DNA of 64,000 nucleotides from Porogramme epimiltina. Taxonomy: Eukaryota; Basidiomycota; Agaricomycetes; Polyporales; Polyporaceae. The notes below the pieces were generated by a model. It worked only from the letters and a program-made list of their open reading frames with translations, ran no database searches and was not told where the DNA came from. The translations under genes and the position numbers were made by a program. The stretch spans positions 1 through 64,000 of the forward strand of contig FTLJ01000605.1 of NCBI GenBank assembly GCA_900155495.1, written 5' to 3'. Below, piece after piece: positions 23,548-35,181 of this stretch. Every line of letters begins with the position of its first letter. The stretch's first letter is position 1.

Positions 23548-25122
23548 TCATGACAACGACGCGCCCACGAAGTTCGGTGCGACACACACGCCGTCCTTCG
23601 TTCGAATCTTATGCACACTCTTCGTGGAGGGGTCTATCCACGCTCCCTCGCGGGAGTCGAGCGTCGTGAAGCCCGGCTGGATGGTCTCAAAGATCTTCTT
23701 TTTCGGGTTGAGCTGAGACAGCGGCTCTTTGCCTGACCATGAATTGAGTCAGTGGGACGTCCACGCTACGACAAACCTGCGTACGCACCCTCAAAGCCCT
23801 CGAAATAGATACGTTCTCCGACCTTTGAATTCGCTGGCGGCTGCATGAGCTCAATGCCGGCGTCCTTTCCGTCTTTGTGTGTTGCCTGAGATGTTGTAGG
23901 CGCGTTAGGTGCGGACTACGCTGCATAGGCGATGAGAGGGTTTACACAGAGAACCATGGCGAAGCTCTTGACTCCACGCATGTTTGCGGGCTTCAAGTTG
24001 CACTGTAGCACGATGAATAAGCGAAGGAACGTCGAGAGTATGTTGAGTGCTTACAACCCCGACGAGGTACTTGTCCCGCATCTGCTCAATTGGGATGTAG
24101 TTCACCAAGCCGGAGACGACTGTTCGTGGTCCGGTCTCTTCGCCGAAGTCAATTTGCTACATGCAGTGTTAGCTCCTCTGGTACTCAGCGGGGTGGTTGT
24201 ATCGAACGTACCTCGACATACAAGCCATCCGCGTCAGGGTGCTTCTTGACTACGCACACAAGGCCCGACTGTGAGCAATAATCAGGAGCGAACACCGATT
24301 GACTCACTGTCCACGATGTGCCCAACCCGCAGGTCAATCATGGAAGGCACCGGCTCTCCAGCATCGTCGGCTGCAGGCTTCTTCTCCGCCGCCTTGGGCT
24401 CCTTGGGCTCTTTCGCCTTCTTCTCCTTCTTCTGCGCCTTGCCCTCCTTCGGCGCGCTATCCTCAGCCGCCTTTGCGCCCTCCTTACCCTTCACCGCCGC
24501 CTTCTCGCTCTTCGCCGCTTTGTCCGCCTTCGCTACTGGTGCGTCAGCGACGGGGGCTGCCTTCTCCTTCTTCTTCGGGGGCTCGGCTTTGCGTTCTTGA
24601 TGCGGCGTGTTGTCGAGGTCAAACGCGACTAGGGAGAATGCGGGTGCTAACGCCTCCGCCGCTTTGCGGACCGAGGGACGGTTCTGGACGTGGTCGAAGT
24701 AGCGAGTGATGGCAGGGTGGGTGTAGTATTGCGCGGGCTGGAGCTGAGACTGCTCTTGTATTGTGAGAACGTATTTCACGATGATCAAGGGCGTGTTCAC
24801 ATACCAATGATGGGTGCAGTGCGCCGTACAGAGCAACATCCGCGGCAGTGAAGTAATTGCTGACAACGTACGTGCGGGGAACTAGGGACGCTTCGAGATC
24901 CTGCGTGCTGTCAAGCCCAGCGATATCAGACACACTGAAGGCACATACCTTGAAGTTCTCGGGCTTCGCCACCTCGCCCTGTGCGACCTTGTCTAGCCAC
25001 TCCGCCACCTCGGCTTTATCCTTCTCGGACTTGCCAAAGTCTTCGCTAGCGTCTTGGGCGGCGCCGGTGACGAGATCCCTGAGCGGGGCGGGAAGCTTGG
25101 CGAGTGCGGCCTGTGCGGACAT
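23548..25122 (-). CDS. ARC1: Arc1/AIMP1-like tRNA-binding cofactor of aminoacyl-tRNA synthetases
   Basis: Yeast Arc1p binds tRNA and delivers it to methionyl- and glutamyl-tRNA synthetases. The N-terminal GST-like domain reads MSAQAALAKLPAPLRDL, YFTAADVALYGALHPSL and HPAITRYFDHVQNRPSVRK. A Lys/Ala/Glu-rich linker (about 100 residues) follows, then the C-terminal tRNA_bind (EMAP II-like OB) domain: IDLRVGHIVDIKKHPDADGL, QIDFGEETGPRTVVSGL, YIPIEQMRDKYLVGV, CNLKPANMRGVKSFAMVLCA, GERIYFEGFEG and KKKIFETIQPGF, ending NFVGASLS. At least six short introns interrupt it. The IVD-to-KKHPDADG junction needs the acceptor GCGTAG rather than a CACAG 17 nt earlier. It is divergent from the mitochondrial uL6 gene with a 261-bp spacer. 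Confidence 0.92.
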
Positions 25123-25383
25123 TTTTCTAAGGAGCACACGAGCGGAGACCGGAAGAGAGAGATAGGATCGATGGCCGGCGACCATCCGCACTGGCCGCAC
25201 GCCCCGAGTCAAGAAGGTCATTTTGGGAGCGCATCTCACGTGCACGCGTCCGTCCAGCCTTTTCGCGTCCGTGACCAACGCCGTCACACGTCTGGGTCAC
25301 AGTGACAGTCTGCAGACGCGACGGACAAGCGAGCGCCGCCAACGCAGACCACGGCGACCTCGACGCTCGCCCCGACGCCCAGC

Positions 25384-26090
25384 ATGCTCTTCCCCTGGCA
25401 GGCGGGGACACGCCATGCCCTTCGCTCCTTCTCCACCTCCGCGCCTTCCCGCGCCGGTCTCATCTCGCACATTGGCCGGCAACCCATCGTCTACCCACCC
25501 TCCGTCACACTCACACCTTCCCCCACCGCCGTGTCTGTCAAGGGCCCCCTCGGCGAGACATCCGTACCGCTCATGCCGTTCATGAACATCGCCGAGCCTG
25601 CACCACAGACTCTCACCGTGTCTGTTCAAGAACCCAAGGAACGCAAGCAGCGCGCAATGTGGGGCCTCACACGCACCCTCATCCACAATGCCATCATCGG
25701 CATGACGGAGGGCTTCACGACGCCCGTCTACCTCGTCGGCGTCGGCTACCGTGCCGCCCTAGAGGCGGACCCGCGGGGCAAGGGCGACCGGCTGAGCGGG
25801 CAACGGCTGAGCATGAAGCTCGGGTTCTCGCACTCGGTCTTCGTGTCTATCCCCGAACATATCAAGGTGGAGGTGCCGATCCCCACGAAAATCGTGCTCA
25901 GTTGCACGGACAAGCACCAGCTCGGGCTGTTTGCGGCGCAGATTCGGAGGTGGCGGCCGCCAGAGCCATACAAGGGCAAGGTGCGTGGTTGTACACAGTA
26001 TCCGGGCCGCCTGCTAACGATGGCACGGCTTTGCAGGGCATCATTGTGGGTAACGAGAGGGTTAGGATGAAGACCGTGAAGAAGAAGTAG
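25384..26090 (+). CDS. MRPL6: Mitochondrial large ribosomal subunit protein uL6m
   Basis: Exons 25384-25980 and 26037-26090 close to 216 residues. The basic, Ser/Arg-rich start (MLFPWQAGTRHALRSFSTSA) looks like a mitochondrial targeting peptide. The body has the two-repeat L6 fold: GRQPIVYPPSVTLT, VSVKGPLGETSVPL, then TRTLIHNAIIGMTEGF, YLVGVGYRAALE, LSMKLGFSHSVFVSIP, TKIVLSCTDKHQLGLFAAQI and RRWRPPEPYKGKGI. The intron falls between KGK and GI of the conserved YKGKGI segment and contains a perfect CTAAC branch site. The very short last exon ends VRMKTVKKK. Confidence 0.95.
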
Positions 26091-26575
26091 ACACGCTCCT
26101 ACCACGCTTTGGTTATGTTACTATCTGCCGTAATGCACATGTTGTCTTCGCACCTCCGCCTTGCTGGGATGAAGTGTCACACTTTAGTTGGTTTCTGTTA
26201 ACCGGGTACGTCATCATCTCAGTGTGGCTGCTCGCTGTCTTTTTTTCGTCGAAGGAGACTCTGCCTTTCCCACCTGTAACCCGGGCCGTTCAATAGTCGT
26301 CGGCTCGCTCCCAAGTATGCCTCAATTCGACTTAGACCATGGAATCTGCTGTAATTCATATAGAAGCGTTTTCGGGCGGCTTTAGAAGCTGACGAAAACC
26401 CGCAGCTTGGCAGCTAATGTGAGCCGTCTCAGGCATTGGTACCGAGGCAGTTTGGAAGCATGACTGCTACCATGCCTCCCGTCTCTACCTCCAGGCACCC
26501 TTATAATGATCCCACTCGGCGAGCGTTGCAAATCTTCTGCCTACCTCCTCCGCTCCTTACTCCCCGCCTCTCCAG
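26091..26575. other. Spacer before the DUF6534 gene
   Basis: Contains the uL6m 3' end and the presumed promoter of the next gene. No other coding feature is supported. Confidence 0.5.
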
Positions 26576-28536
26576 ATGTGGTGGCCTACAATTTCTGACG
26601 CCGTTTCTCTGGATGATACATTGGGTGTACTCGTCCTCGGGACTTTGATCGCCGTCGGGTTTGTATTACACGTTTCTTAGAGTAGAGCCTCGTGCTCTCA
26701 AGGGCTTACGAGATTATTTGTAGGTTATATGGCGTGACGTGTCTACAAGGCGTGCAATATTTTGACAGGTTTTACAATGATCCTTCCGTTTTGAAGTTCC
26801 TCGTACGCCCCTTGATTCGAATGCCTGTCTTTCGCTTATTCGTTGCCCGTGCCACCAGGTTGTTGTACTATGGTAATTCGAACGGCTCTGCACCGGGTTG
26901 GCAGGACTGCTGACTCTGTTCAATAGGTTATTGGATACCATGACAATGGCCATGGAGGCTCACACTTTGTATGCGTACACGGTTGGTCCTCCCGGCAGCA
27001 GTTTTGCTGGCGTGCCAGTTCCATGGTACGCCCAATGTACTCAAACATGTTACATGCCAGTTGAGAGGGTTGCAGGAGTCTAGCGTTCGAACGGGCGTTT
27101 TCGGTACGTTCCGTCAAACCATAAGTTTTAACCTCCCTGACGGCGGGTTAGTACTCGGTAGTTTTCGCTGCTCAAATGTGCGCTTTGTCACTATTTTTCG
27201 GTAACGTCCATACTGATGGGTCACTATTGCAGGTTCTATGCTATCCGCATACGCCAATGTGAGGAAACTGTAGCGTCCATGCTATGGCATGTACTAAATT
27301 TCTTGGGGATATTCGGTAGTGGGACGAAGATATTGGTTCCTTCCTGTTCTGACTGTAAGCTGCTGTCGCATCCCGAGAGGAACACTACTGACCTTCCAAC
27401 TCATAAGGGGCTACTTTCCTTCGGAGGCATTGGTGAGTATGCCACCTCAGCGTACCTCAAGGACGTGAAGCTGATTTGAATGTCCATTTAGTGACGGGGC
27501 TCAGTTGAGTGGACCAAAATCTCGCATAAACCGTGTTATAACCGTCACCCTGCGTCTGCGTATTTCAGTCGTGACCGTTGAAGCGTAGGTCCAATATCAT
27601 CTCCCCCGGCTAATGTTCACTCTCGTATGGTTAGGCCCAAGTTCGCCCCCAACAGTCCTTCAATCCCCATTTTCGTCGACGTAAGGCCTACAACTTCATG
27701 CGCATCAATGATCCTCAGCATTCTCTGTACAGATCCTGTCCACGACTAGTGCAGGACTGCAGATCGGGACCGATGTCCTTATCACAATCTCCCTCTATTG
27801 GCTCCGTCGCAACCGAGCTGGTGACATGAAGTATGTCCGTAATTCTATCTTTGGCGCATGATCGCATCCGACCATCTCTATCTAGAGGCCGTCTTCTGGT
27901 TAGATATATTCTTATCTCTGCAGTCAATCGTGGTCTCGTGTCCGCGTTAGTATGGTTCACTCCTTACTCCAGAAGCTCCGGCTCATACGGTGTCGCTCTG
28001 CAGGACCCTGCAAGCTCTAACCACCATCTCTGTACGCAACCTTCTAACCTAGGCCCGCCGGAAGCTAGTGTGTGGCTCATTTGAGGACTAGTATTTTGTT
28101 CTTCGCCCCCGCCTCGTTTGGATCGCGTTTCATATGGCAAACAGCAAAGGTCCGTTCTTCGTTATGCTTCCTACCTGCAGTGACCGAATGATTCTACCCC
28201 AGTTCATACATTGTCTGTGCTGTCTACGTAAGAATCTTCCTCTCTTACGCTTCGATACGCATAGATACTTACAGTGCCTAGTCTGAACACAAGATCCTCT
28301 TTGGATGGCACGGGTCACGATACCGAGATCGTCGACGCTAGGCTCAGATACCGCCTCGAGCGCGAACTTAACCGCGTATGCTTTATTCGCCTTCAGCGTT
28401 AGCTGTCCCGCTTACGCGTATTTCTGTAATATAGGTCCGCACGGATGTGGACAGCGAGTTTGAGTCGCGTCCCGATTCGCCGCCCATGATCCCCGTACGC
28501 CTCATGTCCGATGTTCCTCAGCGGTCGGCCTCCTGA
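26576..28536 (+). CDS. DUF6534-type seven-helix membrane protein, 19 exons
   Basis: Nineteen exons close in frame to 329 residues: 26576-26658, 26724-26802, 26859-26872, 26927-26981, 27019-27103, 27152-27200, 27233-27258, 27320-27354, 27408-27432, 27492-27503, 27569-27584, 27635-27680, 27733-27830, 27886-27945, 28004-28031, 28092-28149, 28203-28227, 28282-28375 and 28435-28536. Hydrophobic segments include TLGVLVLGTLIAVGLYGVTC, VVVLWLLDTMTMAM, LPVLTGLLSFGGIVTGLIV, AGLQIGTDVLITISLYWL and LVRYILISAVNRGLVSAL. The family pattern of Agaricomycete DUF6534 proteins is visible: the Q-x-x-Y/F-F-x-R/K-F/Y-x-x-D segment, FYAIRI, the AD/TDVLI helix, the INRG/VNRG helix and SKVHTLSVLSTLNTR before a charged cytosolic tail. 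The function of this expanded fungal family is unknown. The weakest junction is the 37-nt intron 26982-27018. Confidence 0.8.
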
Positions 28537-29935
28537 TTGTCCGGAATCCAGAGTATCGTCGGCCATGGTGTCAACGACAGCCAAACCTCATGGTTTGCCA
28601 GCGGGAAGTCGGAAGAAGGTAGCATAGCTATCTTTACCCCCACTCTCGGACGTGATGCCTCGACTACTGCAGTAGACGGTGCGTGTGGTATGTTATGAAT
28701 CCTTCTCATTTCGTAGAAACTGAATGTCACCTTCCCCGTCCAAAAGGTTGACGTGCATTCAACTGAAGGAATTCTCTCCCGGCTCGATACCCTGGACTAT
28801 ATCTTCAAATTATGCCTCCCTTCATGGACTTTCGATTCTTACTTTTTCATGTGGTATATTCAAGCACAGTCGCCACAGCCAGCTTATTCCTTCTGAGATC
28901 TTCTGTGGCTCTGGCGCTGTCGTAATTGATGTCGCATCCAGAACTTCGTTTGGGGAGTTGAGATCCGTCAGGCAATCGTGCACAGGGGCGTCTAAAGCCG
29001 ACGGCGTTCAGTATGCTGGAATCCATTTGAGGAAGTGCTTCAGGAATGCGGCTGACTTGTCGTCATTGATCCTCTTCTTCCCGAAGGGATTGAAATAATG
29101 CATAAGCATTCACTCCGAGGGGGTGGTAATAATGCCTCCTGAATTTATCGAACAGACCCCTCAGGCTTGCCTGCACGAACGATACAGATCCCCCTTGCTC
29201 ATGATTGCCTAGGGAGTCGTGACATATGCCGGTCCCCGCTGATAGCGTCAATAAAGCGGAGTCAGCTAGGGCACCGGACAAGGCAGGCTTAGAAGGTCAC
29301 AAGCCCGGGCTGCTGACACGAACGGGCTTGCAATAAGGTATCCCGACGGCTCCGCCACGTGTGACGGAGGTTGTGAGGGTGCACAGGGAGTCATAAGCGT
29401 CATTATCCTGGCCCGAGATCTCCGGGCGGATGTCGAAGCTGTGATCGGGTTTCCGTCCGGAGCGGTACTTGCTGGGGCGTCTGCTTCTCCGACACTGGGC
29501 GGCGCAAATTTCGCAGCATCCGTCTCCTAAAGCACCGCCTAAGTCTTGGCGTGAATACAAGGGGTTTTGTTCTTGTGAGGAAGTTGACCTTTGGCACAAG
29601 GCGAAGTCATCTCCGGCCTCCACCTCTGAATGCATGAATGTGAGCAGTAGAGCGAGACTCAGCAAATTGAGTCAGGGACGCAACGCCACCACCACCAGGA
29701 TGAGCGCTCGGCTGTTTGTCAGCGGAGGGCGAGCGGCAAGATGACGAGGACATGATCGGGGCGGATGATGGCATGCGTACAGGGGTCCGATACGTACTCG
29801 CACTTGCCATCCATGGCTTCCGCCCGGCCGCGCCCTTTGTGCACCAAACCCTCATTCGTCTCGACCAGCATCTTCCTCTACCACTCGTCCTGACCGCCGC
29901 CACCTTCCGCCACCGCTCAACACCAACCTCCCGCC
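28537..29935. other. 1.4-kb intergenic region
   Basis: The longest frame (28724-29098, 124 codons) has no recognisable domain, no intron-linked continuation and no strong start context, so I do not call a gene. The last 200 bp are pyrimidine-rich and probably the SEC14-like promoter. Confidence 0.45.
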
Positions 29936-31517
29936 ATGGCCCCACCCCGAGACAGAGAAGCCGTCCTCCATGAGTTCCGCAACGAGCTTGTCCAACAAGG
30001 CCTTCTCCATGACGGCGACTCCATTGGCACCGACGACGAGACGCTGTCGTACGTCAACGGCTTCGTTCAACCCGTCTATTTCTACTCACGACCCACGTCC
30101 ATTCATTCATTCATTCGCAGGCGATTCCTCCGCGCGCGCCACTATAATATCAAACAGTCTATTCTCATGTGGAAGAACTGTCAACATTGGCGGAGCACTG
30201 TGGAGGATGTTGGCATCGACCAACTCTACCGGGACATAGATCCCTTCGACGTACGTCTTCCGCCGTATGTGCGCCCCCACATCCAATGCCTGACCACAGC
30301 TCTGCTCAGTACCCTGAACGCGAGCATGTTTTCGATTGTTGGCCTCTATACTTCCACAAGGTATGCTCTCTGCCGCAATCAATACACAAGCGAACTCCGC
30401 GCTGATCCGAATCGGGCGAACCTCAGACAGACAAGGTTAGTTGTCCAGACCGTTCTGCATCGCGATCGCGGTATTTTTGGTCTGCGCTCGCACACAGGGT
30501 AGCTTAACCGCTCATTTGCACTGCAGGACGGACATCCTCTCAATTTCCACCACTTCGGCGGCATAAATCTCGATAAGCTTCAGAAGAATATGACCCTCGA
30601 GCGCTTCTGGCGCACCGTCGTGGTCAACTGCGAAGCGCTCCCCCGAGAAGTTCTCCCCGCGGCTTCAGAGGCCGCTGGAAAGCGCATACTGGGCACTTTT
30701 GTTGTTGTTGATCTATCCGGCTTTGGGTACGAGGTTCCTCGGTTTGTAAACGCTTTCAGTAGCTAACGTCTCACACAGAATCTCCCAATTCTGGCAAATG
30801 AAGGACTTCGCACGAAGCTCTTTCCAAGTGTCTCAAGACTACTTCCCCGAAACGTGAGCCTCTTGCGTAACCCCATCTCACGCTCACTAACAGTGCCCCC
30901 TGCCGAGCAGTGTCGCGCGCCTCGCCATCGTGAACGCCCCACGCGGGTTCGCCGCGATCTGGAACGTGATGAAGCCATGGATCGCGAAGGAGACCGCGGC
31001 GAAGGTCACGATCATGGGCTCCGACTTCCGCCCGACGCTCCTCGAGCTCATCGACGAGGACGCGCTCCCCGCGCGCCTCGGCGGCAAGTGCACGTGCGAC
31101 GGCCTCGGGGGTTGCATGAAGAGCAACGCAGGCCCGTGGATGCACGAGCGCAAGCTCCGGAGGGAGGTGTGGCTCGCGGGCGAGCGCGACACGATGGCCA
31201 TCCTGCCCGGGGAGCTGAGCGGCCCGATTCAGGTCAGGCGGCCTGAGCCGACGCTGGCGGACGCCAAGCCAGCGTCGGAGGAGCCGCAGGCTGAGGGTGA
31301 CGCGGTCGTGCCGAAGTCGGAGGTGCCTGAGGCTGCTGCGTCGGAGCAGGCCGCGACGCCTCCGGAAAGCATGTCGGAGACGTCATCCGTCGAGTCTTCG
31401 TCTTTAGGCACGCCGCCCCCTAGCGAAGTGCCGCAGAATAAGGCGAAGGTGGAGGCGTCGGTGGAGGATGCGAACCAGCTTGACTCAGAACAGCCAAAAG
31501 TTGTCACTGTGCCCTGA
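29936..31517 (+). CDS. SEC14-like CRAL-TRIO phospholipid transfer protein
   Basis: Exons 29936-30048, 30121-30250, 30310-30360, 30427-30435, 30527-30726, 30779-30853 and 30911-31517 close to 394 residues. The CRAL-TRIO N-terminal part reads FRNELVQQGLL and ETLSRFLRARHYN. The lipid-binding domain follows: WPLYFHKTDKDGHPLNFHHF, FVVVDLSGFG, QVSQDYFPETVARLAIVNAP, FAAIWNVMKPWI and TAAKVTIMG, then DEDALPARLGGKCTC. Proteins of this class exchange phosphatidylinositol and phosphatidylcholine and support Golgi secretion. The tail (about residues 305-394) is Ser/Pro/Glu-rich and disordered. The conserved TDK of KTDKDG is coded by a 9-nt exon. The first intron carries a CATT tandem repeat just before its acceptor. 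It could be a paralogue rather than the essential SEC14. Confidence 0.9.
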
Positions 31518-32062
31518 TTGTGCTTCACTTTACTGTTGTACTTGTTCGCCGTGGTGTGTAGCAAGACATTGATCTTATTTAATGCTGTTGTCTGTACCAT
31601 AGTATAATTGTAATGATACTCACCCCCCCTTGAGGTGTTCTGAAGGGCAGACTCAGCTTCGGCTGTCCCGGTCTTGGTATAGATACTCGCTTTCATTATA
31701 GAACGCTCCGTCCACTAGAGAAGACCTTACACCCGTAAGGATTTTCTCTCACGTATGGATGTCATCGCAAGAGAAGTATAGCTTGAAACTCAAGGACATG
31801 GACTTCGTTCTTTTTGGACATGTTCATAGAGAATGCCATTCCTAGCCGACGCGTATACTCTTCATTGTCCGATTTGGGTCCATGCGGCCTCCAACCATTC
31901 ATTTGATAGACTATTCGGTGCACCTCGTATCATCTTCATTTGAGAATTGGTACGCCGGGACAACCCTAATATTGGGCGACTCACGTGGAGAGCTGGGGAA
32001 GCGTGAGAACTTACCTAGTTACGCCCAAGGACTGCGAGCGCCCTGACTGCGTGCTGCTCGAC
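31518..32062. other. Spacer between SEC14-like gene and VMA6
   Basis: 0.5 kb of AT-richer sequence holding the SEC14-like 3' end and the VMA6 promoter. No other feature seen. Confidence 0.5.
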
Positions 32063-33434
32063 ATGGAGGCCCTACTCTTCAACGTGCGCTGCGCTGTCCC
32101 CATTCTCCCACCTCCCTCGTTGCTCATCTATGTTGGATTGCGCAGGTTTCTGGCGGCTTTCTTGAGGGAATACTTCGAGGGTACAAGGCTGGCCTCCTCA
32201 CTCAGAACCAGTACAACAACCTGACCCAATGCGAGACCATTGAGGGTGCGTCTTGCTCATGGCATTCGTGATCGTCGGCGAGTGACCTGGCCTGTCGTCG
32301 TTAGACTTCCGGACACAATTGTCCGCGACGGACTATGGAAACTTCCTCTCAAACGAGCCTCTCCCTATCTCTACCTCGACCATCTCGGACAAGGCTACAC
32401 AAGTGCTCGTCGATCAGTTCAACTTTCTTCGAAGCAATGCGGTTGAGCCTCTCAGCAAGTTCCTAGAGTACATGACGTGGGCATAACATTTGCTACAAGC
32501 GATATCTCAAAGGCGTATCTAACTGCTCGCGCAGGTACGCGTACATGATCGACAATGTCATTCTCATCATTACGGGAACCCTACATGGTCGGAACACCAA
32601 CGAGCTCCTGCAACGATGCCACCCCCTTGGCGTGTTTGACACGATGCCTGCGCTATGTGTCGCAACAAATGTGGAGGAGTTGTATCACACAGTGCTGGTT
32701 GAGACACCTCTCGGTACGTCCTACCCTCGTCCCTTCCACAGTGGGGTCTGACCCAACCCATCTCTGCATATACCTTAGCCAATTACTTCCGTGACTCCGT
32801 CACCGCCGCGGACCTTGACGACTTGAACATTGAGATCATTCGCAATACCCTCTACAAGGCTTACCTCGAAGACTTCGACGCATACTGCCAGTCGATTGGT
32901 GGGCCCACCGCGGACATCATGCGTCGTGTACTCTCCTTCGAGGCCGACCGCCGCTCAATCAATATCACCATCAACTCTTTCGGCACTCAGCTCACCAAGG
33001 AGCAGCGGGCGAAGCTCTTCCCCACCATCGGCCGCCTCTTCCCTGAAGGCAACAACGCTCTCGCCCGCGCTGACGAGATCGAGCAGGTCCGCCAGGCGTG
33101 CGAAGGCGTCGCCGAGTACCGCGCCTTCTTCGACACCTCTGGGTCATCCGCTCCCCGCGCAAACGGCACAGGGAGCGCGGGCGCGAGCGAAAGCAGCGCG
33201 AACCTCCTGGGCGATCTCGGCGAGGACTTCGGCGGCGCGGCGGACCTCGAGGACCGGTTCTTCGTGCACGAGGTGCACCTCAACAAGCTCGCGTTCCTCC
33301 AGCAGTTCCAGTACGCCGTCTTCTACTCGTACATCAAGCTCAAGGAGCAGGAGATTCGGAGCATCACGTGGATCGCGGAGTGCATTGCGCAGAACGCGCG
33401 CGACCGGATACACGACTTCATCCCCATCTTCTGA
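32063..33434 (+). CDS. VMA6: V-type ATPase Vo subunit d
   Basis: Subunit d couples the V1 central stalk to the c-ring of the vacuolar proton pump. Exons 32063-32083, 32146-32245, 32305-32476, 32535-32713 and 32779-33434 close to 375 residues. Family blocks are complete: [129 protein letters not shown] and the C-terminal [21 protein letters not shown] Ser/Gly/Ala-rich insertion (about residues 255-300, after EYRAFF) makes it ~30 residues longer than yeast Vma6p. The first coding exon is only seven codons long. Confidence 0.97.
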
Positions 33435-33894
33435 GTGCACTTGCGTGCCGCTCGGGGGCTGGTAGCGCATGCCGGTAGTGGACGGACTTGCATGTCACGG
33501 ACTGGCGTAATATTCATATACCTTTCCACCTTGTATCAGTCGGGTTTTATAGACTCGCCTCCCTACTGTATACCTGTCAAAGTTCAGGGAGCGTTCGTCG
33601 TGGCCGCAAGGGCAGGCTCGCCGATTCAAAGCGCAGTTAGCACCCAAACTCATAATTGCTACTCTGCCCCTGTCTTGGTGGTCAGTTCAGTGGACGAGCG
33701 GTCCGGTACCGGTGTGCGGGCCGTCGAGAGAAACAAGTGCACGCGCGAAATCCCCAGTCCGGCATTTGGCTTGCCGGCACAAAGCCCCAGGCTGACAATG
33801 ACCCTCACCGCCCACGACAGGATGGCTGCTTGTCTCCGTACAACCTCCTCCGTGCTTGCGCCGACCTTCCTGCTTCTACCCGTCACCTTACGCC
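33435..33894. other. Spacer before the alpha/beta hydrolase gene
   Basis: 0.46 kb with no supported gene. It contains the VMA6 3' UTR and the promoter of the next gene. Confidence 0.5.
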
Positions 33895-35181
33895 ATGACA
33901 GTGGTCGCCCAGAACACATCCGTGAAGACGACAAAGCTTGCGATTCCGCACCCGCTCGCCGAGAACTGTACTATCGTCGGGACCCTCGAGCAGGTCTCTC
34001 CGGAGGAGGACACTCATGGCAGGAAGATAGCTCTGGTATGTATGCAAGCCGTTCATTTGTTCCGCGTCATGTTAAGAGCGCGTTGGCTTCAGATCCTCCA
34101 CGGTTCGATGGGGTGAGCCTCTCACAAGGGTGCGGTCGACCTGTTGGATCACGTATGCTGATACACATTGCGTTGGACATTTAGTCACAAAGACTATCTC
34201 TTCCAGAAACGGCTCGCCCTTCGTCTACCATATGACTCCTTCCGGTTTGACTTCAGGCACGTTCTCGTGCATTTCCTTGCGAAGCTCCCTTGACGAGCAG
34301 CCCGCAGAGGGAACCATGAAACGCTAGGCGAATGGCATTTCGGACAATTCGAGAATGACGTCGAAGATCTAGAAGCGGTTATTGCATACCTCGACGAGGA
34401 GTTTGGCTATGTCGTGGACATGCTTGTGGGACACTCTAGAGGGAGCGTAGTGTCAGTGCTTTGGGCGTGCAAGCATAGAGATGGACAAGCGAAGAACGTG
34501 AAGCGGTATGTGAATGTGTCTGGGAGGTACAGGATGGAGGTAAGCTTTAAGCATGTGTTTGCGGCTATGATTACTCAATAGCTATGCAGAAAATGTACGG
34601 TGAGTAGCCATGGACTGGGCATTCGTCAATATGTCCGACTAACTTGAGCTCAAGATGATCTCGAGATCCATAAAGAAGAATTTGAGAAGCTTGGATACGT
34701 AGAACGCAAGGCAATAGTTGCGAGGAAGCCATTTGTTGTGAGGTGGGTGTATGCTACTGGTTGGTTTATTTCGTACCATCATTCAGTTGGTTCATTCCAG
34801 GCTATACCAGAAGGATTACGATCAATTCGCTGCCGTAGATACTCCGAAAGTCTGGACGCAATTCCCCGCCCACATAGACGTCCTCACTTTACACGGGTTA
34901 AAGGACACCGTTGTGCCTCCGTATGACGCGTTCATATACTCTCGAGCGTATGGGGCACGTAGCCCGGGCACCCATATCCTCCGTTATGTTGAGGAAGCAG
35001 ATCATAACTTTACAGGGGTACGTCCCAAATCGTTTGCTGGCTACAATGCTGAAATGTCTCCCTCGTGTTGCTACAGATGCCTGAGGAAGTCATTGAGACT
35101 GTGCTAGAATGGCTTGAGCTACAGGAACAGAACCGTCTTAGCACTGGCGTATGGCATACTGGCGTCAAAGGAAAGCTTTAG
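33895..35181 (+). CDS. Alpha/beta hydrolase
   Basis: Exons 33895-34035, 34093-34112, 34185-34256, 34308-34539, 34590-34599, 34655-34742, 34801-35017 and 35077-35181 close to 294 residues. Catalytic features are the oxyanion segment ILHGSMGHKDYLF, the nucleophile elbow VGHSRGS with the serine in G-x-S-x-G, an acidic residue in LTLHGLKDTVVP and the His in EEADHNFTG. This fits small serine hydrolases of the Hydrolase_4/S33 type such as esterases or acylglycerol lipases. No signal peptide is seen, so it is probably cytosolic. The intron 34257-34307 has a GC donor instead of GT, and a 10-nt exon codes KMY plus one base. The substrate is unknown. Confidence 0.88.

Noticed and set aside
26982..27018. 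The DUF6534 gene as a decayed pseudogene because of awkward junctions
   Set aside because: All 19 exons close in frame to a complete seven-helix protein with the family's C-terminal motif, so an intact gene is more likely.
28724..29098. 124-codon frame downstream of the DUF6534 gene
   Set aside because: No domain, no continuation by splicing; could be 3' UTR or chance.
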